64,000 bases of DNA, taken from Aneurinibacillus tyrosinisolvens. Its GTDB lineage: Bacteria > Bacillota > Bacilli > Aneurinibacillales > Aneurinibacillaceae. The notes below the pieces were generated by a model, which made no database searches, was not told the DNA's origin, and saw only the letters and a program-made list of their open reading frames with translations. The stretch covers positions 186,001 to 250,000 of the forward strand of contig NZ_BBWZ01000002.1 of NCBI RefSeq assembly GCF_001015055.1, in the 5' to 3' direction. The stretch's first letter is position 1; each line of letters starts with the position of its first letter. Positions 55,353 through 64,000 of the stretch are shown in pieces. The translations under genes and the position numbers were made by a program.

Positions 55353-56234
55353 TTGAAGGGTATTATTCTTGCGGGTGGAAGTGGAACTCGTCTTTATCCG
55401 CTTACGAAAGCTGTATCTAAACAACTGTTACCTGTTTATGATAAACCAATGATTTATTATCCTTTATCTGTACTTATGCTTGCTGGTATCCGAGAAATAT
55501 TAATTATCTCTACACCAGAGGACACACCAAGGTTTACACAGCTTTTTGGAGATGGTTCTGATATTGGGCTTTCAATATCCTATGCCGTACAGCCATCTCC
55601 GGATGGACTAGCACAGGCATTTATTATAGGCGAAGAATTTATTGGAGAGGATAATGTTGCATTAATATTGGGAGATAATATTTTTTACGGGCATGGATTT
55701 ACTCAACTTTTACAAAATGCGGCAAATAGAAAAATGGGTGCAACGGTCTTTGGGTATAATGTAAAGGATCCAGAGCGCTTTGGTGTAGTAGAGTTTGATA
55801 CGAATGGAAGAGCATTGTCCATAGAGGAAAAGCCAAGTATCCCAAAATCAAACTATGCGGTGACAGGTCTCTATTTTTATGATAATCGTGTCATAAACAT
55901 TGCTAAAAGTATAAGTCCGTCCAATAGGGGGGAACTAGAAATTACTGATATAAATAAGATTTATTTAGAAAGTGGAGATTTGCATGTTCAATTATTAGGA
56001 CGCGGGTTTGCATGGCTTGACTCTGGTACGCATGAATCTTTATTAGAGGCTTCACAGTTTATTGAAACAATTGAAAAACGGCAAAGCCTTAAGGTGGCAT
56101 GCTTAGAGGAGATTGCTTTTAGTAATGGATACATTTCAAGAGAGCAGTTAATTAAATTAGCAACACCTTTAAGAAAAAATGAATACGGAAAATATTTGAT
56201 GAGATTGGCTGAAAGGGGTCCGATTATGGTGTAA
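55353..56234 (+). CDS. rmlA: Glucose-1-phosphate thymidylyltransferase
   Basis: A 293-residue RmlA started by TTG after [30 protein letters not shown] is at 7-24, and [10 protein letters not shown] is near 106-115. It makes dTDP-glucose, the first step for dTDP-rhamnose and for the FdtA/FdtB amino sugar of this cluster. Length and motifs are normal; the short 5-residue C-terminal tail is not unusual. It is followed by rmlC and rmlB with short gaps, so the three are one operon. Confidence 0.95.
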   Translation: MKGIILAGGSGTRLYPLTKAVSKQLLPVYDKPMIYYPLSVLMLAGIREILIISTPEDTPRFTQLFGDGSDIGLSISYAVQPSPDGLAQAFIIGEEFIGEDNVALILGDNIFYGHGFTQLLQNAANRKMGATVFGYNVKDPERFGVVEFDTNGRALSIEEKPSIPKSNYAVTGLYFYDNRVINIAKSISPSNRGELEITDINKIYLESGDLHVQLLGRGFAWLDSGTHESLLEASQFIETIEKRQSLKVACLEEIAFSNGYISREQLIKLATPLRKNEYGKYLMRLAERGPIMV

Positions 56235-56273
56235 CTCTGAATTTCATCTTAGTAAAAAGGAGGGTTGACTATT

Positions 56274-56822
56274 ATGAATCTAATTCCAACTAGATTTGAA
56301 GGCTTGATGGTTCTTGAGCCAAAGCTGTTTGGGGATGCACGTGGATATTTTATGGAAAGCTATAATGAAAGAGTATTTAGTGATAAAAATCTTTATTTTG
56401 ATTTTGTGCAAGATAACCAATCGTTGTCAAGGGAAGCTGGCGTTATTCGCGGGTTGCATTACCAGTTAAATCCAAAGGCACAAACGAAAGTTGTAAGGGT
56501 TCTTCGAGGGGCAATTTATGATGTGGTCGTCGATATTCGTAAGGGATCTTCAACATTTGGCGAGTGGCAGGGTTTCATTTTAAGCGAAGAAAATAGACGT
56601 CAATTGCTAGTGCCTAAGGGATTTGCTCACGGTTTCTGCACAATTACTGCTGAAACTATTGTGGCATATAAGGTTGATGAATACTATTCACCTGAACATG
56701 ACCGGGGGATTATTTGGAATGATCCTAATTTAAAAATAGATTGGCCAACTTCTCAACCTATCTTATCTGATAAAGATAAAAATCACCCATTATTAAAAGG
56801 TGCTGAGATTAACTTTGAATAG
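56274..56822 (+). CDS. rmlC: dTDP-4-dehydrorhamnose 3,5-epimerase
   Basis: ATG 56,274 lies nine bases after AGGAGGG; a TTG directly touching that site is excluded. The 182-residue cupin carries GLHYQ near 61-65 with the catalytic His and the D-x-R-x-G-S-x-T-F-G motif near 84-93, then KGFAHGF near 118-124 and the catalytic Tyr near 132. It epimerises the RmlB product at C3 and C5 towards L-rhamnose. It starts 39 bases after rmlA and its end overlaps no gene. Confidence 0.95.
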   Translation: MNLIPTRFEGLMVLEPKLFGDARGYFMESYNERVFSDKNLYFDFVQDNQSLSREAGVIRGLHYQLNPKAQTKVVRVLRGAIYDVVVDIRKGSSTFGEWQGFILSEENRRQLLVPKGFAHGFCTITAETIVAYKVDEYYSPEHDRGIIWNDPNLKIDWPTSQPILSDKDKNHPLLKGAEINFE

Positions 56823-56838
56823 GGGAGTATTACGTACT

Positions 56839-57846
56839 ATGAAATTATTAATTACAGGTGGAGCAGGTTTTATTGGAAGTAACTTTACCCGTTATATGGT
56901 TAAGAAGTACCCGAATTATCAGATTGTTAATCTTGATTCTCTTACTTATGCAGGGAATTTGGAAAATACTAAAGAAATAGAACGATTGCCTAATTATCGC
57001 TTTGTTAAGGGTGATATCACTGATCGAGTGTTAGTTGATTCATTAGTAGAGGATGATGTTGATTGTATTATCAACTTTGCTGCTGAATCGCATGTTGATC
57101 GCAGCATTATAGAGCCGGATATCTTTGTAAAAACAAATATAATGGGCACTCAAGTTCTGCTTGATACAGCGAAAAAATATGGTATTCAGAAATATGTGCA
57201 GATTTCCACGGATGAGGTATACGGTACACTTGGTGATACGGGGTATTTTACCGAATGCACGCCACTTGCTCCTAATAGTCCATATTCCGCTAGTAAAGCT
57301 TCTGCTGATTTACTTGTCCGGTCCTACTATGAAACGTTTGGTTTGCCTGTCAATATTACACGTTGTTCGAATAACTATGGACCATATCACTTCCCTGAAA
57401 AGCTTATTCCGCTTATGATTTTAAATGCTTTACAAGATAAGAGGCTTCCTGTTTATGGAGATGGATTAAATGTGCGGGACTGGTTGTTTGTTGAAGATCA
57501 CTGTTTTGCGATTGATTTAGTTCTACATGAGGGAAAACCAGGTGAAGTATATAATATAGGTGGCAATAATGAATACACTAATATTGAAATTGTCAAGCGC
57601 ATTCTTTCTGTATTAGACAAACCGGAGGATTTGATTGAATACGTTACAGATCGGCCGGGTCATGATCGTCGCTATGCGATTGATGCTTCAAAAATTCGCA
57701 AAGAACTTGGTTGGAAATCTACCTATGATTTTGAAACAGGAATTACAATGACTGTTCAATGGTATTTGAATAACAGAGAATGGTGGGAGCGTATCATTAG
57801 CGGAGATTATCAACAGTATTATGAAAAACAGTATGGGCTTCGCTAG
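56839..57846 (+). CDS. rmlB: dTDP-glucose 4,6-dehydratase
   Basis: ATG 56,839 follows AGGGGAG and gives 335 residues; the longer start overlaps rmlC and is less likely. GGAGFIGSN is at 7-15, STDEVYG near 122-128 with the catalytic Asp-Glu pair, and YSASK near 148-152. It makes dTDP-4-keto-6-deoxyglucose, the branch point between rhamnose (RmlC, RmlD) and the 3-amino sugars (FdtA, FdtB). The gene is followed by a terminator, so the rml operon ends here. Confidence 0.95.
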   Translation: MKLLITGGAGFIGSNFTRYMVKKYPNYQIVNLDSLTYAGNLENTKEIERLPNYRFVKGDITDRVLVDSLVEDDVDCIINFAAESHVDRSIIEPDIFVKTNIMGTQVLLDTAKKYGIQKYVQISTDEVYGTLGDTGYFTECTPLAPNSPYSASKASADLLVRSYYETFGLPVNITRCSNNYGPYHFPEKLIPLMILNALQDKRLPVYGDGLNVRDWLFVEDHCFAIDLVLHEGKPGEVYNIGGNNEYTNIEIVKRILSVLDKPEDLIEYVTDRPGHDRRYAIDASKIRKELGWKSTYDFETGITMTVQWYLNNREWWERIISGDYQQYYEKQYGLR

Positions 57847-57876
57847 AAAAAGGTGCTTCCCTGTTAATTTTCATTA

Positions 57877-57905
57877 AGGCTAGGGATATCAGCCCTAGTC
57901 TTTTA
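57877..57905 (+). terminator. Terminator after rmlB
   Basis: GGCTAGGG and CCCTAGTC pair (one G-U) around a short loop, and TTTT follows. Confidence 0.8.
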
Positions 57906-57956
57906 CTATGTAGTCAATATAAATTTTGTGTAATAATGAACTTAGGTGGATAGTGT

Positions 57957-58871
57957 ATGAAAAAGATTCAAATTTTATTATCAACTTATAATGGTGAGAA
58001 ATATCTGGAACAACAGCTAGATAGTTTGCTGCAACAAATACATCTGGATATAGAAATTCTAGTTCGTGATGATGGTTCAACAGATGAAACTCTAAAAATT
58101 TTAAATAGATATAGAGCACATAAAAATATTAAAGTAATGAGCGAGAGAAATATTGGGGTAGTAAAAAGCTTTCTTAATCTAATTTCTATCTCTTCAGATA
58201 CTGCAGATTATTTTGCTTTTTGTGATCAGGATGATTTTTGGGAAAGCGATAAACTGCTGAGAGCTGTAGAATCGCTTGAAGAAATTCCTGCTGATGTACC
58301 AGCTATGTATTGCTCCCAGGCAGAGTTGGTGAACGAAAATCTGGAAGGTATAGGGAGAATGCCTCAGCTTACACACGCCCCTTCCTTTGCTAATGCACTA
58401 GTCCAAAATATTGCGACAGGGTGTACCGTTGTTTTTAATCATGCAGCAAAGCAGGTGCTTTTGCGACGTCTTCCTAATTCTTCGAATATTATTATGCATG
58501 ACTGGTGGGTTTATTTAGTTGTGTCGGCTTTTGGAAATGTTATTTATGATCCTGAGCCTAGGATATTATATCGTCAGCATTCATCAAATTCCATTGGCGC
58601 GAAAAGTAGTTTTATTCATAAGTGGGTAGCAAGACTTAGACAATTTATTAACAGAGGGAACCGTCTTTTTATTACAAAACAGGTTGAAGAATTTAGAGAC
58701 ATATATGGAAGTATGTTATCGCCGGATTATACAACCATGCTGGAGAACTTTATTGATGGCAGAAAAACAGTAACTGGACGCATAAGGTATGCTCTATCAG
58801 GAGAAGCGTACCGGCAATCTGCCTTAGATAATATCATTTTTCGTATATTAATCGTTTTAAATCGTATCTAG
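57957..58871 (+). CDS. Glycosyltransferase, GT2 family (rhamnosyltransferase-like)
   Basis: A 304-residue GT-A transferase with ATG after TAGGTGG. LLSTYNGEKYLEQQLDSLLQ near 7-26, VRDDGSTDET near 36-45, and FCDQDDFW near 88-95 with the metal-binding Asp residues, followed by HDWWVYL near 181-187, place it with rhamnosyltransferases of the RfbF/RgpB-like group. With dTDP-rhamnose genes just upstream, rhamnose is the likely donor. It is separated from rmlB by a terminator and begins a new run with the next gene. Confidence 0.87.
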   Translation: MKKIQILLSTYNGEKYLEQQLDSLLQQIHLDIEILVRDDGSTDETLKILNRYRAHKNIKVMSERNIGVVKSFLNLISISSDTADYFAFCDQDDFWESDKLLRAVESLEEIPADVPAMYCSQAELVNENLEGIGRMPQLTHAPSFANALVQNIATGCTVVFNHAAKQVLLRRLPNSSNIIMHDWWVYLVVSAFGNVIYDPEPRILYRQHSSNSIGAKSSFIHKWVARLRQFINRGNRLFITKQVEEFRDIYGSMLSPDYTTMLENFIDGRKTVTGRIRYALSGEAYRQSALDNIIFRILIVLNRI

Positions 58872-58894
58872 GGAAAACGAAAGGTAGCAATACG

Positions 58895-59980
58895 ATGAAA
58901 ATTGTTTATATCATTACACGTTCGGACTGGGGAGGAGCACAAGCACATGTTTTTGATCTTCTTCGGTATGCATGCACGTCCAATAAGTGCTACCTTATTA
59001 TCGGAGAGGAAGGAATCTTGGCGGAACGTGCGCGAGAATTAGATATTCCTGTTTGGATTGTCCCTACCCTAATACAAGCTATTCATCCATTTTATGATGT
59101 TTTAGCCATTCATCATATTAGGCGTATAATAAAAAATATAAGGCCTGATATTGTACACGCACATTCTTCTAAAGCGGGCATTGTCGGGCGAATAGCAGCC
59201 TGGATTACAGGGGTTCCCTCTATTTTCACAGCCCATGGATGGGCTTTTACGGACGGGGTTTCCGTGGTTCGTAAAAAAATTTCAATTCCTATGGAACGAT
59301 TAGTCGCAAAGCTATCGACGTATATTATTTGTGTCTCTGAGTTTGATCGCCAACTTGCGCTAAGGTATAAAGTAGCGAATGAGGAACAGCTTGTTACTGT
59401 GCATAATGGAATCACTGAACAGGGTATGGTATCTGAACATCACAATAAAGACAAAACAAAAATCATTATGGTTGCTCGGTTTTCCACTCAAAAAGATTAC
59501 AGGACACTTATTCTAACGTCTGCTAAATTGTCTTCTCCGGTAGAGCTCTTTTTGGTAGGAGAGGGGGAGTTACTGGAGAGTTCACGTCGATTGGCAGTGG
59601 AACAGGGTGTTGCATCAAAAATAAACTTTTTAGGTATGCGTAAAGATATCCCTGAGATTTTATCTGCTTGCGATGTCTTTGTTTTAACCTCTCATTACGA
59701 GGGATTCCCGATTAGTATTTTAGAAGCCATGAGGGCAGGATTGCCTGTTATTGCTTCGGATGTTGGGGGAGTAAAAGAAGCAGTTGTAGATGGAGTTACA
59801 GGGTATATAGTGCCGCGGGAAGATGTTCAAGCTGTCCGCGACCGTCTGGAGACGCTGGCAAAAAACCCGAAATTAAGAAAGCAGATGGGGCAAGCGGGAC
59901 GTGGTAGGTATCTCGAACGCTTTACTTCACAGCAAATGGTGGATAAAATATTTTCATTATACTGGGAAGCATTAAAATAA
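58895..59980 (+). CDS. Glycosyltransferase, GT4 family
   Basis: A 361-residue retaining GT-B transferase, with ATG after AAAGGTAG. The N-terminus SDWGGAQAHVFDLL is typical, and HSSKAGIVGR near 90-99 is the acceptor-side motif. The EX7E motif is complete in EGFPISILEAMRAGLP near 269-284. It transfers a sugar with retention of configuration to the membrane-linked glycan on the cytoplasmic side. The donor is unknown. It is followed by the initiating transferase gene after 117 bases of A+T-rich sequence that may hold a promoter. Confidence 0.9.
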   Translation: MKIVYIITRSDWGGAQAHVFDLLRYACTSNKCYLIIGEEGILAERARELDIPVWIVPTLIQAIHPFYDVLAIHHIRRIIKNIRPDIVHAHSSKAGIVGRIAAWITGVPSIFTAHGWAFTDGVSVVRKKISIPMERLVAKLSTYIICVSEFDRQLALRYKVANEEQLVTVHNGITEQGMVSEHHNKDKTKIIMVARFSTQKDYRTLILTSAKLSSPVELFLVGEGELLESSRRLAVEQGVASKINFLGMRKDIPEILSACDVFVLTSHYEGFPISILEAMRAGLPVIASDVGGVKEAVVDGVTGYIVPREDVQAVRDRLETLAKNPKLRKQMGQAGRGRYLERFTSQQMVDKIFSLYWEALK

Positions 59981-60097
59981 ACTTTATAAATTTTTGTTTG
60001 ATTGCAATATACAAGGATCCCTCAATAAGTTATGATTATTAATGAATGACGTTTTTTGTAAAAAAATCACCTATTTTGGGGAATAGGGAGCGGAAGT

Positions 60098-61522
60098 ATG
60101 GGTAGAAATTCAAGAATGCGCTTTTATAAGGCAATTTTTTCAATATTTGATTTATTTTTAGTGAATATAGGGTTCTTATTAGCCTTTTGGCTTAAGTTTG
60201 GATTTGATGTTCCAGATTACAACTGGAAGCCGTATGTAAATTTGTTACCATGGATTTCTCTAGCTGCCCTTATTCTCTTCTATATGTTTGATTTATACTC
60301 AAATTGGCGACGGAAGAACATTTATAATTTAGTATACTCTATTGTTTTATCAATTGGATTGCTTAGTATATTTACCATGGCTCTCACCTTCTGGTATAGG
60401 GGATTCGCCTTTCCACGAAGTGTCATTCTCCTATCTACTGTATTGCAAATTTTATTATTTGTGGTAATCCGCTCTCTCATTTGGTGGGGCGCTAAACAGA
60501 GATACGGGCGCCGTAAAGTGTTGATTATTGATGAAAATGTTAAAAGTGGAATTTCTTTTGCTCAAAAGTTTCTTCAACATACTGCAGGGTGGTTTATCAT
60601 TCATGATTTTTTAGCGGTGCAGCAATGGAAAGAAATGATTTCTGTTATTTCTGAAGTGGACGTAGTTCTTTTGAGTCCGGCACTTAATAAGGAAGATAAG
60701 GCGGAGATTCTGAGTCACTGCGCTAAATATGGAAAAGAAGTGCTTGTTGTACCGGAGTTGTTCGAGCTGTTTATTCTTGATGCCGAACCCCAGCAAATTG
60801 ATGATATGCTTGTTCTGTCAATTCAACCACCTGGTCTAAGTCCGGCCCAGCTTTTTATAAAGAGGCTTTTCGATACTATAGTATCTGGTATTATGTTGGC
60901 ACTCCTTAGCCCTATTATGCTTGTTTTATACATTCTTATTCCACTCACTTCAAAGGGGCCGGCAATATTTAAACAGGAGAGATTGGGACGGGATGGCAGG
61001 GAGTACTTAATATACAAATTTAGAAGCATGGTTCATAATGCGGAAAACAATACAGGGCCGGTTTTGGCGGTGGATAGAGACCCGCGTATTACTTCATTGG
61101 GACGTTTTATTCGTGCAACCCGGTTGGATGAAATCCCCCAACTGTTCAATGTTTTAAAAGGAGATATGAGCCTAGTAGGTCCGAGACCTGAACGTGCTTT
61201 CTTTATTAAACAGTTTCAAGAGTTGTTCCCCGATTATGCGTACCGCATGTCGGTAAAGCCGGGAATTACAGGTCTTGCCCAGGTAATGGCTAAATATAGC
61301 ACAACTGTAGAAGATAAACTGCGTTTCGATTTAATGTACGTACGGAACTACTCGCTTGCCTTGGACATTAAAATCCTTTTACAAACCATCCGTGTTGTGC
61401 TTCGCGGGGAGCAGGCAGCAGGGGTGAAACCGTACGACAGTACGTATCAAAAGGAGCTGCTAAAGCTGTTTGGTCATCCGGGAGTTGAAACGGAAGATGA
61501 ACGGCTTGCTTCTAAAGGATAA
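60098..61522 (+). CDS. Undecaprenyl-phosphate sugar phosphotransferase (WbaP/WsaP type)
   Basis: A 474-residue polytopic initiating transferase, with ATG after GGGAGCGG. Four membrane helices (about 10-115) and a Rossmann-like CoA-binding-3 domain (about 140-250) precede the catalytic domain. The latter has FKQERLGRDG near 291-300, IYKFRSM near 305-311, the Asp-Glu pair in TRLDEIPQ near 344-351 and VGPRPER near 362-368. Full-length members such as WbaP, WcaJ and WsaP transfer galactose- or glucose-1-phosphate to undecaprenyl phosphate. It would start the ABC-exported glycan, as WsaP does for S-layer glycans. It is the second initiating enzyme in this window, after the short one at 3,387. Confidence 0.93.
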   Translation: MGRNSRMRFYKAIFSIFDLFLVNIGFLLAFWLKFGFDVPDYNWKPYVNLLPWISLAALILFYMFDLYSNWRRKNIYNLVYSIVLSIGLLSIFTMALTFWYRGFAFPRSVILLSTVLQILLFVVIRSLIWWGAKQRYGRRKVLIIDENVKSGISFAQKFLQHTAGWFIIHDFLAVQQWKEMISVISEVDVVLLSPALNKEDKAEILSHCAKYGKEVLVVPELFELFILDAEPQQIDDMLVLSIQPPGLSPAQLFIKRLFDTIVSGIMLALLSPIMLVLYILIPLTSKGPAIFKQERLGRDGREYLIYKFRSMVHNAENNTGPVLAVDRDPRITSLGRFIRATRLDEIPQLFNVLKGDMSLVGPRPERAFFIKQFQELFPDYAYRMSVKPGITGLAQVMAKYSTTVEDKLRFDLMYVRNYSLALDIKILLQTIRVVLRGEQAAGVKPYDSTYQKELLKLFGHPGVETEDERLASKG

Positions 61523-61554
61523 CTTTTCGATATTGAAAATTACGGAGGATATAC

Positions 61555-62049
61555 ATGGGTAAACAGATGACCGGTTCGGTCCGGAATATCATTATCTACA
61601 TTCTTATTGTAGTAACAGTCGGAGCCATCATTTACGGAGTTACAGCGGGCAGTAACCAGGATGAGAAGTTTATCCAGCAAAGCCGGCAGTATCGAGCCGC
61701 GCTGGAAAATATGCAGGCTGGGCAATTTGGTGAAGCGGAAAAAACATTCAAGCAGCTCCTCGCTGTCCATCAGGAAAGCTATATTGTCATGTGGAATTGC
61801 GCACTTAGCCTATTAAAGCAGGACAAATACGACGAAGCAGCCCAGTACTTTGTAAAAACGCAAAAACAGCGCCCTTTTGTCGTCCGGGAACCAAGATACC
61901 TTGTTGAGTACGGGGAGACGCTTTACAAACAAGGGCAATATCCAAAGGCAAAGAGGTACCTGGAGGAAGCGAAAGAGCTAAATGCAGGTCCTGAACTGCT
62001 GCAGCAGGTTCAACCGATACTTACTGCTCTTGAGAAAAATGCACGCTAA
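61555..62049 (+). CDS. Membrane-anchored TPR protein
   Basis: A 164-residue protein with ATG after ACGGAGG. One N-terminal membrane helix (about 8-28) precedes two to three tetratricopeptide repeats (about 40-155), with the alternating small/large helix pattern A-x-x-G-x-x-x-x-A. It lies between the initiating transferase and the ligase-like gene, with short gaps on both sides, so it is probably in the same operon. TPR proteins often serve as assembly scaffolds for glycan or ligase complexes; this role is inferred from the neighbours. Confidence 0.8.
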   Translation: MGKQMTGSVRNIIIYILIVVTVGAIIYGVTAGSNQDEKFIQQSRQYRAALENMQAGQFGEAEKTFKQLLAVHQESYIVMWNCALSLLKQDKYDEAAQYFVKTQKQRPFVVREPRYLVEYGETLYKQGQYPKAKRYLEEAKELNAGPELLQQVQPILTALEKNAR

Positions 62050-62075
62050 GCAGGTGTGCAGGAGGTGATAAATAT

Positions 62076-63662
62076 ATGAGTCAATCAAACAAAAAAATGA
62101 GTATTGATGATATGCTGCTTTTTGAAAAACAAAAAAATACGGACAAGCTTCTTGTGAATCTCTTGCTGCTTGTGTTAGGGCTTCTCCCTCTCATTATTCG
62201 CACAGGCTTGGTGACATTTGCAAGTCCGGTCATTACGAGTACATCGCTTGACACAGGAATAAAAGGGGATGTTTTTACTTATTATAAATTTGTCTGGCTT
62301 TTGATTTTTAGCGGCGGACTGCTGCTTCTATTCTTGTATAAAATGATGGGGAACGGTTATTATATTAAATCAAGCTATATAAACATTCCTTTGCTTATTA
62401 TGTTCGTTTTTATACTTTTGTCCGGCGTGTTCTCTGAATACAAAACGCTCGGAATTGTCGGCCAGTACAACCGGCATGACGGGATGCTCACCTATTTATG
62501 CTATCTTCTCCTTTTCTTTATCGCGGCGAACATTGCATATACGGAGAATAAAACACGTTGGTTGCTCTATATCATGTATCCGGTTATTACCATTAACACA
62601 GGATTAGCGCTTCTTTATTTTTACGGAGTTGATGTGATGAAATTATCTTTTGTAGTTTCCCTAATCCTTCCTTCTTCTATCCCTAAAGAATCAATTAATG
62701 CTGGCGCCCATTTTATTAGCACACTGAACAACCCCAACTACACGAGTGGAATCGCCGGTGTGTTTACTCCCTTATTTTTGGTGGGAGCCGCGCTCAGCAA
62801 AAATGTAAGCAGCCAGATAAATTATGTAGTAATGGCTGTATTATCCTTTGCGTTGCTTCTTACTTCCTTATCTACAAGCGGCTTCGTAACATTTATTTTT
62901 GCCTTGCCTTTTGTACTTTTCTTTATTATACGGAGTGCAGTTGTAAAAAAAGGACTTTTAACGGCCGGTACCGCTCTTATCTTGTTTGTCGGTGTCTTTT
63001 TAACCTTGAATAGTCACAATCCCCAGGTTTGGGATGAAAGTGTAGGGTTTTTCCTCGGTTCATCTAAGGGCGGGATGGAGCATGCTCAACCGGATTCGAA
63101 AGCATGGCGTGAGTTTGCCGAACGCCATTCACCTTTACATGTAAATGTAGCGGAAGCGGCCGAACAATCAGCTTCTCAAACGCAGCAGGATGAATTTCAG
63201 CTACCGCCGTCCGCATGGGGTCCAGGTACAGGACGTTTATATATTTGGTCAAAAACGCTTGATTTAATAAAAGAGCGTCCGTTGCTTGGCTATGGTCTTG
63301 ATACGCTGGCTTACTACTTCCCTCAGGATGACCCGCAGAAAAATGCACAACTAAGTAGTGCAAACATGCTCGTGGATAAGCCGCATAATATGTATTTAGG
63401 AATTGGGTATGGTTCCGGTGTTATTGCTCTGCTTGCTTTTTCCATACTTATCCTCCGTCACTTCTGGTCGCATCTCTTCCTATTTAAACAGCGGGTGGCA
63501 ACAGAAAGACAGAAGATGATTGCTGTTTTGTTCGTTGGCTGGCTAGCTTATCTTATACAAGCACTTTTCAATGATTCTATTATTGGTACAGCGCCAATAT
63601 TCTGGATTTTATTTGGGGCTGCTGTATCTTTATTACGCCAGGAACGAGAAGAAACGGAATAA
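62076..63662 (+). CDS. O-antigen ligase/polymerase-like membrane protein
   Basis: A 528-residue protein with ATG after CAGGAGGTG and about 11-12 membrane helices. A large outside loop (about residues 320-430) contains GPGTGRLYIWSKTLDL, with the G-x-G-x-x-R pattern, and LLGYGLDTLAYYFPQ, as in the Wzy_C/WaaL family. Such proteins either ligate a finished glycan from undecaprenyl diphosphate to an acceptor or polymerise repeats. In an ABC-exporter cluster ligation to a surface acceptor, for example an S-layer protein or cell-wall polymer, is the better guess. The next gene follows after a terminator. Confidence 0.85.
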   Translation: MSQSNKKMSIDDMLLFEKQKNTDKLLVNLLLLVLGLLPLIIRTGLVTFASPVITSTSLDTGIKGDVFTYYKFVWLLIFSGGLLLLFLYKMMGNGYYIKSSYINIPLLIMFVFILLSGVFSEYKTLGIVGQYNRHDGMLTYLCYLLLFFIAANIAYTENKTRWLLYIMYPVITINTGLALLYFYGVDVMKLSFVVSLILPSSIPKESINAGAHFISTLNNPNYTSGIAGVFTPLFLVGAALSKNVSSQINYVVMAVLSFALLLTSLSTSGFVTFIFALPFVLFFIIRSAVVKKGLLTAGTALILFVGVFLTLNSHNPQVWDESVGFFLGSSKGGMEHAQPDSKAWREFAERHSPLHVNVAEAAEQSASQTQQDEFQLPPSAWGPGTGRLYIWSKTLDLIKERPLLGYGLDTLAYYFPQDDPQKNAQLSSANMLVDKPHNMYLGIGYGSGVIALLAFSILILRHFWSHLFLFKQRVATERQKMIAVLFVGWLAYLIQALFNDSIIGTAPIFWILFGAAVSLLRQEREETE

Positions 63663-63684
63663 TGAAGAATATGTAAAGATATTG

Positions 63685-63723
63685 AAAAAGGGGGATGTAT
63701 TAAATGCATTTCCTCTTTTTTTA
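63685..63723 (+). terminator. Terminator-like hairpin after the ligase gene
   Basis: GAAAAAGGGGGATG and CATTTCCTCTTTTTTT pair imperfectly and end in a T-run. Confidence 0.6.
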
Positions 63724-63798
63724 TTTGTACTTTTGCACACATTGATATAAAATGATATCCGTATAAGCTTGCTGAATATGGAATGGATGGAGCGCAGG

Positions 63799-64000
63799 AT
63801 GAATACAAATAACCGGGTAGAGATACTTGATGTTCCTTTTCTATGTGCTACCCATGTGGAAACAGTCGATGTATTAACGAATCTTATTGACGAGAATAAA
63901 AAAGTGCAGGTTATAACGGCGAATCCGGAAATCGTTATGATGGGCCGGCAAAACGCAGCATATATGAAGTTATTAAAGAAAGCAGATGTTATTACTCCCG
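63799..64000 (+). CDS. WecG/TagA/CpsF-family glycosyltransferase (3' end outside window)
   Basis: The first 67 codons of a further gene are visible, from ATG 63,799 with TGGAG six bases before it; an in-frame ATG at 63,787 is possible. The start VEILDVPFLCATHVETVD and the motif ITANPEIVMMGRQN near 46-59 identify the WecG/TagA/CpsF family. Members transfer ManNAc or ManNAcA to undecaprenyl-linked GlcNAc in teichoic acid linkage units and capsules. It may add the second sugar of a linkage unit, joining the glycan to wall polymer. Most of the gene lies beyond the edge. Confidence 0.88.
   Translation, partial: MNTNNRVEILDVPFLCATHVETVDVLTNLIDENKKVQVITANPEIVMMGRQNAAYMKLLKKADVITP

Noticed and set aside
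63064..63363. Minus-strand frame of 99 codons inside the ligase-like gene
   Set aside because: Shadow frame without ribosome site; the plus strand encodes a membrane protein with family motifs.

Overview
The window reads as a Gram-positive member of the Bacillota, most like Aneurinibacillus or Brevibacillus. The support is purine-rich AGGAGG-type ribosome binding sites, many GTG and TTG starts, two exported proteins with three SLH domains each, and a glycan cluster of the kind that builds S-layer glycans in Aneurinibacillus (FdtA/FdtB-type sugar enzymes, rmlACB, a Wzm/Wzt exporter and a WbaP-type initiating transferase). No rRNA, tRNA or CRISPR array was seen, so the genus is an inference. 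Almost the whole window is a surface-polysaccharide and cell-surface island with heavy insertion-sequence damage.

Layout. 1-2,160: a tyrosine recombinase cut by the window edge and an Rpn-family nuclease. 2,600-20,000: an A+T-rich Wzx/Wzy-type polysaccharide cluster. It holds an SDR, an initiating sugar-phosphate transferase, a split transketolase pair, glycosyltransferases, the CapE/CapF/CapG set for UDP-N-acetyl-L-fucosamine, a Wzy polymerase and a Wzx flippase. Insertion sequences and a capE/capF duplication around wzy have rearranged it. 20,000-25,800: IS debris, a phage tail-like pseudogene, an exported-looking beta-helix protein, a decayed acetyltransferase and one intact IS4-family element with a 9-bp target duplication. 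26,000-29,800: an EpsC/PglF-like 4,6-dehydratase, two small genes and galE.

29,800-33,900: two VanZ-family genes enclose a MacB-like ABC transporter and, on the minus strand, a compact unit of sigma-A promoter, cyclic-di-GMP-I (GEMM-I) riboswitch-like RNA, a 50-codon reading frame and a terminator. 34,100-39,600: two SLH proteins, one with C-terminal SLH domains and one with N-terminal SLH domains plus a long array of ~70-residue repeats. 39,700-42,200: a winged-helix regulator followed by galE and galU.

42,200-64,000: after more IS debris come a minus-strand acyltransferase and a frameshifted SDR. They diverge from a plus-strand cluster of fdtA, fdtB, a GT61 fusion protein, glycosyltransferases, rmlD, a second aminotransferase with a GNAT acetyltransferase, wzm/wzt, rmlACB, two more glycosyltransferases, a WbaP-type initiator, a TPR protein, an O-antigen-ligase-like protein and the start of a WecG/TagA/CpsF transferase. 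The gene set predicts two separate glycans: one exported by Wzx and polymerised by Wzy, one exported by the ABC transporter and perhaps linked to SLH/S-layer proteins. The riboswitch suggests that c-di-GMP controls at least one small product inside this region.
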